Below, piece by piece: positions 1-5,641 of a DNA stretch of 6,517 nucleotides. A model generated the notes under the pieces. It saw nothing but the letters and a program-made list of their open reading frames with translations. It did no database searches and was not told the DNA's origin. The stretch spans positions 1 through 6,517 of the forward strand of contig CAJOOV010000189.1 in NCBI GenBank assembly GCA_905236265.1. Direction: 5' to 3'. Every line of letters begins with the position of its first letter. The stretch's first letter is position 1. The translations under genes were made by a program, and so were the position numbers. Source of the stretch: an uncultured Oscillospiraceae bacterium (GTDB lineage: Bacteria > Bacillota > Clostridia > Oscillospirales > Oscillospiraceae).

Positions 1-612
1 CCCGGTGCCGCCGTCCCACACCCGGAGGGTTTTGTCCCACGACCCGCTGACGATCCGTCCGTCCCGCAGGGCGGTCACACAGTAGATCCAATCGGTATGC
101 CCTTCCAGTTCCCGGCTCTCCCAGTCCCCGTCTTGCCCTTCCCTCCACACCAGGAGGGTGTTGTCCCACGACCCGCTGATGATGCGTCCGTCCCGCAGGG
201 CGGTCACACAGGTGACAGGACCGGTATGCCCTTTCAGTTCCCGGCCCTCCCAGTCCCCGTCCTTGCCTTCCCTCCACACCCGGAGGGTTTTGTCATTCGA
301 CCCGCTGACCATACGTCCGTCCGGCAGGGCGGTCACGCAGGTGACTCCATTGGTATACCCTTTCAGTGCCCGGCTCTCCCAGTCTCCGTCTTTCCCTTCC
401 CTCCACACCCGGAGGGTATTATCTATCGACCCGCTGACGATGCGTCCGTCCGGCAGGACAGTCACGCAGGTGACGGCTGTGGTATGTCCCTCCAGCACCC
501 GGAGGCAGGCTCCGGTATAACTGTCCCACACCCGGAGGGTGTTGTCTTCCGCCCCGCTGACCATGCGCCCGTCCGGCAGGGCGGCCACACAGGAGACGCT
601 TGCGCTATGCCC
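1..612 (-). repeat. Tandem WD40 blades, mostly 129-bp units
   Basis: On the minus strand the frame encodes blade 1 (612-490, 41 residues), blades 2-4 (489-361, 360-232, 231-103; 43 residues each) and a partial blade 5 (102-1). Each has a G-H/Y-T/S start, a CV(T/A)xLxDGR(I/M) core, an SG..D turn and a VW end. Blades 2-4 share an unusual REG(K/Q)DGDWE tail, while blades 1 and 5 have the usual WD..TG form. By hand count blades 2 and 3 differ at 19 of 129 bases and blades 3 and 4 at 21 of 129, so the array reflects fairly recent unit duplication. More blades are expected beyond the window, since a propeller usually needs about seven. Confidence 0.93.
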
Positions 613-2694
613 CACGACGGAAAACACCGCCTTGTTCAGCCTGGTTCCCCTTGCGTAAGCCGGATTGCGAAACAGCCCCTTCCCGTACCGGGCAAGGCTC
701 ATGCCTCGCAAATCCATCCCGGAGAAATCCAGATGGGAGTAGTCCCCGCCCCGCCTGCGGCGCTGCAGCTCAAGCTGGACATAGAGCGCCTCCCGGCTGA
801 CGGGGCTTTGCCTTGGCAGGGCGCTCCACAGGGCGGCGGCGTCCTCCTCCTCCATGAGGGGGGCGGCATAGTCCAGCGCCAGCGGCGGCTGGGCGTGCTG
901 CCACAGCTCCGGCAGACCCGGCTCCGCCTCGGCGGCGTTTGCCAGATACAGCCCGGCAAAGGCATCACGGAAGTGCTGGTGGAGGAAGGTGTAGGTGTTG
1001 CGCTCTTCCCTGTACCCGGTCAAAAGACCCAGCTCATGTATGAGCATACTGCGCCACTTCACTCCGGCAAAATCGGGCTGCGCCTCATGTATGTCGTCGT
1101 ATACGTCAAATAATGTCCGCAGATGCCGGGGCAGGGATTGGGGCAGCCGGGACAGCGCCTGACGGATGATGCGGTCAAGCACATCCTTCCCAATGGTAAA
1201 CCGGCTGTTTTTGACCATTTCATAGCCCACGGCAGGCAGGAGGTATTCACACGCCACAGCGCAGCGCAGCACCCAGTCCTCCTCATTTCTGCGCATCAGC
1301 TCCCGTTGGAGGTAGTTCCAGATCACCGCACCCTTCCCGCTCTCAGGTCTGGGGGCAAGGGGATAGCCGCAGACGGTTTTTCCATCCAGCTTCCCGGTTT
1401 TGGCATACAGCACCAAAAACAGGGGCAGGCGCAGAACCTCCCAGAGAGGGTCATTGTCCGGGGGAATCTCCCGCCCCAGCCTGCAGAGATAGGTTTTCAC
1501 CGTCTCCACTCCAACCGGCGCAAGGCGGACGGAGAGGGCATCGGGCAGCTCGTCCTCCAGCTTCATCCCGCTCAGCGGCCGGGACACAGCCACGACCTGA
1601 ACGCCGGGGCGATCCTTTGCCCAGTTTTTGATGCTGCTGACGACGGGAAAGCGGTGCTGCACAGGCAGCTCATTCACGCCGTCCAGCAGGAGCAGCAGGG
1701 AGGGCTTGCTGTTCCACGGCGCACAGGCCAGCTTCTCAAACGGCGCCCAGTACGCCCCCAATCTGCCCTGCAAATAGTGCTCCACGGGAATGGCTTTTTC
1801 ATCAGAGACCAGCTCGAACAGCGGGATATACAGCGCCGGGACAGACTTTGCCTCCTCCCCCTCCGGGCTGAGCAGCGCCACCGTCTTTCCGATGCCGCCC
1901 TCCCCTTCCAGCACAATGGAGTGGTTTCTGCCATCCTGCCAGCTTTTCGCAATCAAATCCCAGACCGGGGAGATGTCCCCCTCCCCTATGCTGCCCAGCG
2001 CAGGGAGGGGCTTTGCGTCCTGAAAGCGGGGCAGCAGATCAGGATCCAGATCATCCGGGCGCATGAGCTTAAAGCTGGGGTGGTCACGGCGGGTGGTCTC
2101 CATCAGTTGCGCAAGGTGAATGCGCAGCTCCTCCGCCTGCTTCTCATCTGCCTCCACCCTGCGCTTCACCGCCGCCAGCACGTCGCCGGAGGTGAGAAAC
2201 TGGCTGAAGCGGTCTGCAACCTGAGGGTGTGCATGCAGCAGGGAGCAAATGTCATCGGCAGCAAGAATGTGGATATGCGGGATCAGCTTGTCATACCCTT
2301 TCTCTTTCAGGTATGCCTCAATGGTGTCCCGTCCGCCCTTGTTCGCAACGGGCGTGAGCGTCACATTGGTAAAGAACAGCCATGTATCCGGGATTCTCTT
2401 TCCTTCCTCTTTTTTCCTCCGAAACCCTTCCAGCTCTTTACGCAGGTTCCTCTTTAGCCAGCTAATCTGGTCATCTGATTGAATGTCCGGGTATCGGAAT
2501 TTGGCCTGGCCGACGGTATAGCCCAGAGTTACTGCCTCTGCGAAGGACAGTCCGTTTTTTTCCAGTGTAAACTCCCGCTGTCCGTCCGGACCCTTGCCGA
2601 AAATTTTCACCTCAAACCCGGCAACGGCGGAGGCCAGCGCCTGAACCAGAGCCTCAAATTGCTCAGCGCCCAATCGATTCAGTTCGTACTTCAT
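1..2694 (-). CDS. Mrr-like nuclease-NACHT-WD40 protein, probable anti-phage NLR (C-terminus cut by window edge)
   Basis: An 898-codon frame without a stop runs off the left edge. Residues 12-70 match the Mrr/PD-(D/E)XK fold: helix FEALVQ, then GPDGQREF (D37, E41), then VGQAKF (Q63, K65). Residues 105-190, with LFFTNVTLTP, resemble the segment that follows the nuclease in similar bacterial STAND proteins. The NACHT NTPase has Walker A GEGGIGKT (264-271), Walker B LLLLLDGVNEL (333-343) and sensor-like VVAVSRP (367-373). A helical region contains YTFLHQHFRDAFAGLYLAN (about 590-607). Residues 656-668 resemble pentapeptide repeats and WD40 blades start at 695. By analogy with bacterial NLRs (Avs, bNACHT), the WD40 part would sense a phage or cell signal, NACHT would oligomerise with ATP, and the nuclease would cut nucleic acid. 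That role is inferred. The ATG at 2694 follows a GGGGGG Shine-Dalgarno-like run. Domain identity is firm; target and activity are unknown. It could alternatively serve a non-defence regulatory role. Confidence 0.93.
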   Translation of the reverse strand, partial: MKYELNRLGAEQFEALVQALASAVAGFEVKIFGKGPDGQREFTLEKNGLSFAEAVTLGYTVGQAKFRYPDIQSDDQISWLKRNLRKELEGFRRKKEEGKRIPDTWLFFTNVTLTPVANKGGRDTIEAYLKEKGYDKLIPHIHILAADDICSLLHAHPQVADRFSQFLTSGDVLAAVKRRVEADEKQAEELRIHLAQLMETTRRDHPSFKLMRPDDLDPDLLPRFQDAKPLPALGSIGEGDISPVWDLIAKSWQDGRNHSIVLEGEGGIGKTVALLSPEGEEAKSVPALYIPLFELVSDEKAIPVEHYLQGRLGAYWAPFEKLACAPWNSKPSLLLLLDGVNELPVQHRFPVVSSIKNWAKDRPGVQVVAVSRPLSGMKLEDELPDALSVRLAPVGVETVKTYLCRLGREIPPDNDPLWEVLRLPLFLVLYAKTGKLDGKTVCGYPLAPRPESGKGAVIWNYLQRELMRRNEEDWVLRCAVACEYLLPAVGYEMVKNSRFTIGKDVLDRIIRQALSRLPQSLPRHLRTLFDVYDDIHEAQPDFAGVKWRSMLIHELGLLTGYREERNTYTFLHQHFRDAFAGLYLANAAEAEPGLPELWQHAQPPLALDYAAPLMEEEDAAALWSALPRQSPVSREALYVQLELQRRRRGGDYSHLDFSGMDLRGMSLARYGKGLFRNPAYARGTRLNKAVFSVVGHSASVSCVAALPDGRMVSGAEDNTLRVWDSYTGACLRVLEGHTTAVTCVTVLPDGRIVSGSIDNTLRVWREGKDGDWESRALKGYTNGVTCVTALPDGRMVSGSNDKTLRVWREGKDGDWEGRELKGHTGPVTCVTALRDGRIISGSWDNTLLVWREGQDGDWESRELEGHTDWIYCVTALRDGRIVSGSWDKTLRVWDGGTG

Positions 2695-2700
2695 TGACAA

Positions 2701-2708
2701 TTCCCCCC
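2701..2708 (-). promoter_or_regulatory. Ribosome binding site of the NLR gene
   Basis: On the minus strand a GGGGGG run at 2708-2703, followed by AA, ends 8 bases before the ATG at 2694. It is the only purine-rich Shine-Dalgarno-like sequence near this start and supports the chosen ATG over upstream in-frame alternatives. Confidence 0.6.
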
Positions 2709-2761
2709 GGAATATGACCTTTGTCCCGGAATAAAGGCTGGTTTTATCTCGGTCGCTCAAT

Positions 2762-2777
2762 CAAAAAGAGCTTTTTG
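2762..2777. promoter_or_regulatory. Perfect palindrome near the NLR transcription start; possible operator
   Basis: CAAAAAGAGCTTTTTG has 7-base arms CAAAAAG and CTTTTTG around a 2-base centre. It sits a few bases downstream of the predicted NLR start site. A 2-base loop is too tight for an RNA hairpin, so a dimeric repressor site is the more natural reading. No regulator gene is visible in the window. The operator role is inference. Confidence 0.35.
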
Positions 2778-2789
2778 TAAAATTGTCTT

Positions 2790-2818
2790 ATTATACCACA
2801 GAGTCTATATTGCGGCAA
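2790..2818 (-). promoter_or_regulatory. Sigma-A-type promoter of the NLR gene
   Basis: Read on the minus strand, a -35 box TTGCCG (2818-2813) is followed by a 17-base spacer ending in TGG and a perfect -10 box TATAAT (2795-2790). This makes an extended -10 element (TGnTATAAT). Transcription should start near 2783 and leave a leader of about 90 bases before the ATG. The fit to consensus is good for position, spacing and orientation; activity is inferred. Confidence 0.75.
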
Positions 2819-3189
2819 GATGAAAGCGTCAGATCACAGAATCAATGGGAGCTTCTCAAAAAAACATATATGGTTTTTCAGCGTAATCCTATGTTATTTG
2901 CAACTATCTCTTTAAACAAGGCAGAGAATCCCGCAGTAACTGACGATAAAGAGCATCGTATTCACAACAACGAAAGCGGCGGGCAAAACGGCGCCAGCCA
3001 TTTTGTTTCTACTGTTGAAGGGGGCGGTAAACACGAAAACGGACAACTGCATGTGTCAAAAATGCGCTCACGGGCAACCAGGCCGCCCGGCCTTTGGCTG
3101 CCCTGCCCCATGCCCGAAATCGAAGAGCGGCCTCCGGGCAGATTGCTGCCGCAGCGACGCCGTGTGCTGAAAATAATTCAGATAAGGAA
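2819..3189. other. Gene-free spacer with GC-rich hairpin core
   Basis: I see no convincing gene on either strand in these roughly 370 bases. Open frames here lack Shine-Dalgarno sequences, and composition shifts abruptly within them: AT-rich at both ends and GC-rich at about 2975-3160. The core can fold. GGGCA at 3072-3076 pairs with TGCCC at 3099-3103 around GGCCG/CGGCC (3081-3085 with 3088-3092), and TGCCCG at 3111-3116 can pair with CGGGCA at 3135-3140. These pairings partly exclude each other. The block could be an intergenic repeat element, an unrecognised small RNA, or simply structured spacer. No U-tract follows the hairpins, so they are not terminators. Confidence 0.5.
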
Positions 3190-3218
3190 TTGACAATTTT
3201 TTGTTGTTGTGCTACACT
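3190..3218 (+). promoter_or_regulatory. Strong sigma-A-type promoter of the surface-protein/sortase cassette
   Basis: A perfect -35 box TTGACA (3190-3195), a 17-base T-rich spacer ending in TGC, and a -10 box TACACT (3213-3218) give an extended -10 promoter. The predicted start is near 3225, with a leader of about 65 bases. A consensus -35 with an extended -10 suggests high, probably constitutive expression of the first gene. Confidence 0.78.
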
Positions 3219-3274
3219 GTCAAGCAGTCAGCCAAAAGATTCACAGGCAGTGCTGATGAATACTATTTAATAAT

Positions 3275-3280
3275 GGGAGG
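3275..3280 (+). promoter_or_regulatory. Ribosome binding site deciding the surface-protein start
   Basis: GGGAGG ends 10 bases before the ATG at 3291. It rules out the longer in-frame TTG start at 3201, which would lie inside the promoter and precede the signal peptide by 30 residues. Confidence 0.85.
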
Positions 3281-3290
3281 AAACCAAGAC

Positions 3291-3908
3291 ATGAAAAAGC
3301 GCATTGTATCACTGCTCATGTCCGTGGCGATGGTAGCAGCGCTGCTTGTCCCTGCTATGGCTGCCAGCGGTATGAACAGCAACGAGGAAGACCTGCTGAA
3401 TTACTTCAGCGATGCCATCGACAAGTATGCCAGCGTGCTGGACGAGAAGAACACCGGCACCACTGAGCAGTACAAGGCAGAGGCGCGCAACACTCTGACC
3501 AATGATGTGGAGCTGGACGAGGCTGCCTGCAAGGATTTGAAGGCTGCCATTGATGAGCTGCTGGCCTTCGTGGAGGGCAAGAACATCACCACCAAGAAGC
3601 AGGCCTCTGAGATTATGGACGAGGTTCTTTCTCTTGCCAACAAGACCGCCAACAAGTACGGCATGACCATCACTGTGGAGCATAACGCGAAGGCCGTGGC
3701 CGACGTGATTGTGGACAAGGATTCCAAGTACTATGACGGCAGCAAGGATTCCGGCAACTCCTCCAAGAAGGTGAGCGACGGCACCGGCAGCAAGGCCGTG
3801 AAGCAGACCGGCTTTGACACCACCGCTACCGTGGCTGTCTCTCTGGCACTGGTTGCCGCTCTGGGTACGGGCTTTGTGGTCGTTCGCAAGAACAGCCTGC
3901 TCTCTTGA
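3291..3908 (+). CDS. Secreted cell-wall-anchored surface protein, sortase substrate
   Basis: The 205-residue product starts with a typical signal peptide: MKKR, a hydrophobic core, then AMA|AS with likely cleavage after residue 24. It ends with a sorting signal: VKQTG (170-174), a hydrophobic helix (about 178-197) and the basic tail RKNSLLS. The mature region (25-145) looks mostly helical, charged and lysine/glutamate-rich. A Ser/Gly/Lys-rich, probably flexible stretch (150-168) leads to the anchor. I do not recognise a domain in the mature part. VKQTG departs from the canonical LPXTG but keeps the TG pair cut by sortases. The gene is first in its operon, behind a strong promoter, and its stop is 6 bases from the sortase start, which marks it as the likely dedicated substrate. 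It could be an adhesin, a structural wall protein or a small pilin-like subunit; the sequence does not decide. Confidence 0.85.
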   Translation: MKKRIVSLLMSVAMVAALLVPAMAASGMNSNEEDLLNYFSDAIDKYASVLDEKNTGTTEQYKAEARNTLTNDVELDEAACKDLKAAIDELLAFVEGKNITTKKQASEIMDEVLSLANKTANKYGMTITVEHNAKAVADVIVDKDSKYYDGSKDSGNSSKKVSDGTGSKAVKQTGFDTTATVAVSLALVAALGTGFVVVRKNSLLS

Positions 3909-3914
3909 TGCAGG

Positions 3915-4652
3915 ATGACGCGAGAACGAGTAACAAAAGGGCTGGCATATTTCATTATGCCAGTCCTTTTTTCTGTCATCGGCTATGCCCTGCTGTTTGT
4001 CGCCCTGAGACCCGTCTGGGAGCTGTCCGCCGCTGCGGCGGGCATGGTCATGGCCAAGGAAACGCCCACGTTTCAGGCACATCTGACCTCCAGCTTCAAC
4101 CGGGAGGCAGCCGCCGCTACGCCGGTGCAGAATCAGGAGCCGTCCGGCGGGGACACCCAGAGCGAAGCGCCCTATATCCGCATTCAGGACATCCAGCTTC
4201 CCGACGACGGGGAGCATTATGCCAACCTCTCCTGTGAGAGGATCGGTCTGGATGCCCCGGTGTACTGGGACGATACCAGCGCCATCCTCCGGGCAGGGGT
4301 GGGACATTATCTCGCAAGCACATTCCCCGGCTACGGCGGACTGATCGTCCTCTCCGGTCACAACACCACGTTTTTCAAGCCCCTGCAGGACATTGAGGCA
4401 GGAGACATCATCCACTATGACACCAACTACTGCAATTATGAGTACGAGGTGACAGATGTGGAGGTGCTCAATGAGAATGTGCTCAACGAGCGGATTATGA
4501 AAAACCTGATGGTGGAGGAAGAGAAGCTGGTGATGTACACCTGCTATCCCTTCGGTCCCCACGCAGGACGCAAGACGGACCGGCTGACCGTGACGGCAAA
4601 GCGGATCTCCGGCTATGATGTACGGTGGAGGAGCGAAGCAAATGCCGAGTAA
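3915..4652 (+). CDS. Sortase, class D-like transpeptidase
   Basis: The 245-residue protein has a basic N-terminus (MTRERVTK), one membrane anchor (about 9-32), a Ser/Glu/Ala-rich linker and an extracellular sortase domain (about 87-232). Class features are GVGHY (128-132), the catalytic histidine in LSGHN (H149), the cysteine in YTCYPFG (C210) and the arginine in DRL (R223). The TCYPF context fits class D better than class A (TLxTC). It should cut the sorting signal between T and G and transfer the protein to the cell wall; the upstream VKQTG protein is the obvious candidate. The start at 3915 lacks a good Shine-Dalgarno sequence but lies 6 bases after the preceding stop, suggesting coupled translation. 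The anchor is partly encoded by an intrinsic terminator at 3935-3972. The in-frame ATG at 3957 would shorten the N-terminus but still begin inside that hairpin. The 3' end overlaps the next gene by 11 bases. Confidence 0.94.
   Translation: MTRERVTKGLAYFIMPVLFSVIGYALLFVALRPVWELSAAAAGMVMAKETPTFQAHLTSSFNREAAAATPVQNQEPSGGDTQSEAPYIRIQDIQLPDDGEHYANLSCERIGLDAPVYWDDTSAILRAGVGHYLASTFPGYGGLIVLSGHNTTFFKPLQDIEAGDIIHYDTNYCNYEYEVTDVEVLNENVLNERIMKNLMVEEEKLVMYTCYPFGPHAGRKTDRLTVTAKRISGYDVRWRSEANAE
3935..3972 (+). terminator. Intrinsic terminator embedded in the 5' coding region of the sortase gene
   Basis: Left arm 3935-3949 and right arm 3956-3970 form a 15-bp stem with a single G-U pair (3941 with 3964) around a 6-base loop TTTCAT. 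A six-T run (3967-3972) forms the end of the right arm and the tail. The four A's opening the left arm mean it could also stop transcription on the other strand. It should end most transcripts after the surface-protein gene and let only read-through reach the sortase and membrane-protein genes. Confidence 0.85.
4624..4633 (+). promoter_or_regulatory. Ribosome binding site deciding the membrane-protein start
   Basis: GGTGGAGGAG, with core GGAGG at 4627-4631, lies 10 bases before the ATG at 4642. It favours this start over ATGs at 4615 and 4618, which precede the motif. Confidence 0.8.
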
Positions 4653-5586
4653 ACCTTTTATTTCCCCGGACCGGGAGGAGAGAGGCCGCCATGCCTCCTC
4701 TAAGCGTCCCGCCGCCCAGGGGAAGGCGGCTGCACGGACGCTGGTGAGCTGTCTGTTCTCCTTCCTGCTTTCCCTGCTGCTGTTGGCGGGGTCGGCGCTG
4801 GTGGTGGCAAAGGCCGGCTTTACAGAGGAGAATATTCAGTCCGTGGCGGATATTGTGTTTGCCGGGATGGTGCGGGAGGAGGCGCAGGAGGCCGCTGTGG
4901 ACTACACCCTCCCCACGGGAATCGACAGTGGGGTGCTGGACGGTCTATTTGACCGTCAGACCACGAAGGAGCATTTGGAGGGCAGCATTCACGCTGCCTA
5001 TACAGGGGAGGATTATAAGGCGGATACCTCCGAGCTGGAGCAGCGGCTGGGCGCAAATGTGAAAGCCAGCTTTGCCGGAGAGGGCTACTCTTTTGACGCT
5101 GAGACGCAGGCGGCGGTGGATGCCTATTGCAGTGACATCGCCGCAATTTACCAAAACAGGCTGAAGCTCCCTGTTGTGGGGGTTCTCGTCCGGGTTCATC
5201 AGGTCATCGACCGGTTTTTCTCCGTGGCCGTCAGCGGCATTGCGGTTCTCTCCGCACTGCTGGGGCTGCTGCTGATCCGGCTCTACCGTCTCCCCCACCA
5301 CGCCCTGCGCTACTGGTGCTATGCCACCGGTGCCACTGCCATAGAAGCCTTTGCGGCGCCCTATGCTCTGTATGTCTCCGGCATCTACCGCCAGCTCAAT
5401 GTCACGCCCCAGTCCTTCCACCGTTTTCTGGTGAATCTGTGTGAATCCGTTCTGAAGCGGTGCTTTTTTGCCGCAGGGCTGTGGCTGGCTGTAACGCTGG
5501 TGCTGTTTGCGGCTGTGGCGCTGATGCGCATGAGGCTGCAAAAGAAGCACAGCACCCACCATGTCCATCATCACCACGCAGCATAA
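4642..5586 (+). CDS. Sortase-linked four-helix membrane protein with His-rich tail, function unknown
   Basis: I do not recognise a family. The 314-residue product has a basic cytoplasmic start (about 1-32), a first membrane helix (33-57), an extracellular region of about 130 residues (58-190), three further helices (about 192-214, 224-248, 274-297) and a basic, histidine-rich end. The last 12 residues, HSTHHVHHHHAA, contain seven histidines. Positive charges before helix 1, between helices 2 and 3 and after helix 4 agree with both ends being cytoplasmic. The start overlaps the sortase stop by 11 bases and has its own good Shine-Dalgarno site, so the two genes are translationally linked and likely functionally linked. 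It may help the sortase or its substrate at the membrane, for example in assembly, quality control or positioning; this is inference from position only. The extracellular part carries one cysteine (C163), so no internal disulfide is expected there. Confidence 0.87.
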   Translation: MPSKPFISPDREERGRHASSKRPAAQGKAAARTLVSCLFSFLLSLLLLAGSALVVAKAGFTEENIQSVADIVFAGMVREEAQEAAVDYTLPTGIDSGVLDGLFDRQTTKEHLEGSIHAAYTGEDYKADTSELEQRLGANVKASFAGEGYSFDAETQAAVDAYCSDIAAIYQNRLKLPVVGVLVRVHQVIDRFFSVAVSGIAVLSALLGLLLIRLYRLPHHALRYWCYATGATAIEAFAAPYALYVSGIYRQLNVTPQSFHRFLVNLCESVLKRCFFAAGLWLAVTLVLFAAVALMRMRLQKKHSTHHVHHHHAA

Positions 5587-5594
5587 CAAAACAG

Positions 5595-5633
5595 AGTGCG
5601 TATGTTCAGCGACAGCCGTTGAACATACGCACT
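5595..5633. terminator. Bidirectional intrinsic terminator between convergent genes
   Basis: A perfect 14-bp inverted repeat (5595-5608 with 5620-5633) extends inward by three more pairs, including one G-U, to a 5-base loop ACAGC. On the plus strand it is followed by TTTCTTTTTC. On the minus strand the run after the stem is CTCTGTTTTG, a weaker U-tract. It lies 8 bases after the membrane-protein stop and 8 bases after the Clp stop on the opposite strand, so it can end both transcripts. Confidence 0.9.
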
Positions 5634-5641
5634 TTCTTTTT

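Noticed and set aside
1..612. Regular repeats suggesting a CRISPR array or minisatellite
   Set aside because: The units are 129 bp (one 123 bp), lie back to back without spacers, and stay in frame with WD40 blade features.
97..2457. Long plus-strand open frames at 97-1113 and 1123-2457
   Set aside because: They lie opposite the nuclease-NACHT-WD40 gene, are proline/glutamine/arginine-rich, show no domain, and exist because the minus-strand gene is GC-rich and repetitive.
2912..3052. 46-codon minus-strand frame with hydrophobic C-terminal half, possible small membrane toxin
   Set aside because: No ribosome binding site precedes either ATG, no promoter or antitoxin is visible, and the GC-rich spacer could give such a frame by chance.
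2783..3193. 136-codon plus-strand frame in the spacer
   Set aside because: It starts with TTG without a Shine-Dalgarno site, begins on top of the NLR promoter, changes composition sharply midway and matches nothing I recognise.
3905..4237. Plus-strand frame starting at the TGATG overlap after the surface-protein stop
   Set aside because: The overlap resembles translational coupling, but this frame has no sortase homology. The sortase is read from 3915 in another frame, with all catalytic residues.
3309..4562. 417-codon minus-strand frame
   Set aside because: It is antisense to the signal-peptide protein and the sortase, both of which have clear motifs and start signals.
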